Shown: piece by piece, positions 61,261 to 64,000 of the stretch
Numbering within the stretch: the first letter of the stretch is position 1
Layout of the letters: the number at the start of each line of letters is the position of its first letter
Assembly: GCA_028023455.1 (NCBI GenBank)
Contig: JAQFVV010000206.1
Coordinates: 614,001-678,000 of the forward strand
Origin: Epiperipatus broadwayi
Lineage: Eukaryota > Onychophora > Udeonychophora > Euonychophora > Peripatidae
Direction of reading: 5' to 3'
Length of the DNA: 64,000 bases
The notes under the pieces: model-generated
What the model was told of the DNA's origin: nothing
Databases searched by the model: none
What the model saw: only the letters and a program-made list of their open reading frames with translations
Program-made: the position numbers and the translations under genes

Positions 61261-64000
61261 CAGGTTGTTAGTAAAATGATATGCTTCCCATTAGGTTATC
61301 TTTGTTGTGTTATTCTGAAGAGGGTAGAGTGTGTCTTTTGCTATTTCAGCCCTTAGTTTTGTTATCCATTCTAATGTCAATGGCGGTGGTGTGTATGTGG
61401 GACTTATCTTATTGCAAGTATTTAAATTTACAAATTTGCATACTAATTATCTTCTATACAACCATATTAATGCTATGAATATGACGGGCCTGATCAAAAG
61501 CAATGCTAAGCTGTAAATCTTTAAAAGAATTATAAGTTTATAATCTTTCTGACATAGTGTATCTTCACTATATATTGAGTTACAAACGATAAGGAAAGAA
61601 AAAAGATAGAGCGAATAAACTAGCTGATAAAATTAGTTCAACATATAATTGGAAAATATACTTTTACCTTATTGATTAGAATCCAGTATTATCACAAAAT
61701 CATCTTTTTTTTCTGAATATTTGTCTTTTTCTTATTAGAACAACCTTACTTATTTATAAATCATTGCTAATGATGATGATATGTGTCGTCTATTTAATGA
61801 AATCCTTCCAGGTTTAAAAAAAAATGTTATTGCTATTTCTTTCAAGCTGCAGCAAAGTTTCAACTAGTTTACTTAAATTGTATCTTTTAAAAAATATGAT
61901 TTAAATTAATTCTTATTATTTAATAATAAAGCTAATACAGGAATATCTTTTACAAAAATATCACTATCACAGATGGTCAGTAACATCCCATTTGATGACT
62001 CACATGCACATAATCAATGCACAAAGGAAATTATTAGATAAAAGATATATAAACAATTTGTAAATATTTATTAAGGAAAGCTTATGAGATTTTATTGCAG
62101 GTGCGGAATGAATTAAAGAAATTGATGTCAGCAAAAATTTAGGGCAAAAGAAAATATCTATTTACAACAATGAAACTTTATTTTTCAGTTAATTTGTCAT
62201 CACTGACGGAATAAAAGAACATTTCTAATAATCCTGTCATGTGAAGCATGCAATTAGTTTAATCAATAAACATTATGATTTCTTTTTCATGGTTTACAAA
62301 TGGAATAAATTCAATAATCAGATATCTTTTTGTAACTCCTTGACATTAGGCAACTCAATTGATAATCTTCAAAAGAGCTTCAAATTCTTCAAAAAGTAAA
62401 AAGGAAATTAACTAGCAGCATGCAAGAAAAAAAAATTAAAACTTGTAAAATCTGTACTGACTAAGTAACTTTTAATATTTAAATTAAATCTATCTAAAAA
62501 AGATAGAAAAAAAAAGAGATAAACAAGTCAAAGTCAATCAACATTTTACTTGAAAATAACCAATAATAGCGTTTCAGATTTTACATCTTTTTTATATAGT
62601 ATATAAAGTAAACAAAATAAGATTTGGTTTAGCTTTGATTTATAATTGATTAAAATAATTTCTGAAAAGTTCCTAACACATGTTTTAAAATGATTTAACA
62701 AAAATATTATATATCAATCTATATTACTTTTCTATAGTAATAATAATGATGATGATGATAAAGGTAATACAGCTTTGAAACAGACCACCATAGGGCAACT
62801 TAGAATAAAGAAAACAATACTCATCAGGCTAAACAATTTCTTTTACTCCTTAAGTAAGAATAATGAGATACTCAGTTTTTAATCAATAAGAGATAGTTGA
62901 TTCAGCTTTATCACAAGTCAGGATTCAAAACTAGATTATAGATGTGGCCGGCTATTGTATTATTACAACATAAAATCCTTAATTATTATTAATAGAATAT
63001 TAAAGATAAACAAATTTACATTATTTACTAAAATTATTATAAAAGCCACTTCTGATAGATAGCAAATAAGATAAATCTATTTTATGATTACATGGTAGAA
63101 GCATCTTGATATGATTTTTCTTAATCTTGGCATAAAACTTCATTGTTTATTATGGAACTTCCTCCATTTTATACTGCATTATCAAAAATTGCTTAATAAA
63201 ATAATTAAGTACCCAAACAATTTAGCCCAGGGGATATTGATTTTGTGCAGTAATAAAAGTTCCTTGATAAGATTTGTATTGATTAGAGTAAAAATAAATA
63301 GAAAATATTTTTAGTCAGATAAAATGAATAGAATACTGTGCTTATTCATCCTGTCTTTTATTGAATCTTATTTTAAAATTGTAATTATAAATTTTAAAGA
63401 CCTACAGAGGTCCCTAGCGACGATTTTTTCAGACGCTCATTGCTAAGGTTTACAGCCTTGTTAAAACTATTACTGAATCTTATTTTATACATTTTATTAT
63501 TTATTTTATCTAATAACTTGTTATAACAACAATAATAAATTCTGCAAACAATATTAGTAGGGATCAGATAGTACCACCAATAATTAAGTATCATATGATC
63601 ACCATCTCTTAGGCTACTGGAGGGTTGCATTAGATCCTAAGATCTAGGTGCCATGCTCTTATATCCAAGGTTCCTCACTGATAAAGGCCACAAGCCAGAA
63701 ACTAGTCTGTGGATATTGGATGAGTAGGCACTAGATAGGGGATTTTATGTACAACACTTCTGGCATCCATTGATTACTCTGGTTGGCACAGGATACCACT
63801 ACTGTATGGAGAGTTTTGCTTGTTCAATAATTAAGTAATTAAAATAGACAAATTATAAAAACAAATTGGTATCTATATTAAGAGAAAAATCAATTGTGAT
63901 GCTTATAATAGTTATCCCCTTTTAAAACTAATTCCAACTAAATGTTTATAATACCATCATTAGATGGAAGTACATTAAACAAATCTATTCATATTTTTTA
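61261..64000. other. AT-rich sequence, nothing recognised
   Basis: The segment 63640-63810 is less AT-rich and looks repeat-derived, but it has no partner in the window and I could not assign it. No gene supported. Confidence 0.4.

Overview
This is an AT-rich metazoan genomic window, most likely from an invertebrate. It holds no recognisable host protein gene, tRNA gene, rRNA gene, CRISPR array or bacterial-type operon. What can be identified is a dense graveyard of transposable elements: Gypsy-type LTR retrotransposons, several LINE families, Penelope-like retroelements with GIY-YIG endonucleases, hAT and mariner transposon relics, tRNA-derived SINEs, foldback elements, and very long TA, TTA and tetranucleotide repeats. 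The TE mix says animal. The exact clade cannot be read from the sequence.

Layout, left to right. 1-6.3 kb: two tRNA-derived SINEs with matching target-site duplications, a broken Gypsy element on the minus strand (LTR plus integrase, RNase H and the end of RT), then two head-to-tail copies of a repeat that folds into a type I hammerhead ribozyme. 8.4-14.6 kb: a hAT (ZBED5-like) transposase relic, a GATA/GACA-type microsatellite, a LINE reverse transcriptase relic with a structured insertion, a third SINE, and a LINE C-terminus. 17.6-21.9 kb and 28.2-33.4 kb: two diverged copies, in opposite orientation, of a large AT-rich element that I cannot assign to a known class. Its ends read TTGTGCCC and GGGTACAA, and the left copy sits between perfect direct repeats of at least 28 bp. 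Between them lie a GIY-YIG relic and a possible solo LTR.

35-41 kb: a LINE with an MDD-type RT motif and C-terminal zinc knuckle, TTA and TA microsatellites, a Penelope 3' fragment, and an internally deleted mariner. 43-50 kb: two more SINEs on either side of this stretch, a third hammerhead copy (minus strand), a Penelope-like element with an open 237-codon frame framed by nested inverted repeats, a second possible solo LTR, and a foldback element. 53-58.4 kb: a nearly full-length but decayed Gypsy element with both LTRs, one carrying a later insertion. 60.7-61.3 kb: a second copy of the MDD-type LINE tail. The rest is AT-rich sequence with nothing I can support.

The most notable system is the hammerhead repeat family. 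Three copies share the catalytic core, the stem geometry and a downstream Pol III A/B-box-like block, and their helices show compensatory base changes. One copy has an intact core; the other two each have one damaging core change. Such ribozyme repeats are known to depend on Penelope-like elements in animals, and this window also carries Penelope-like elements. The second is the unclassified inverted pair of 4.3 and 5.2 kb elements.
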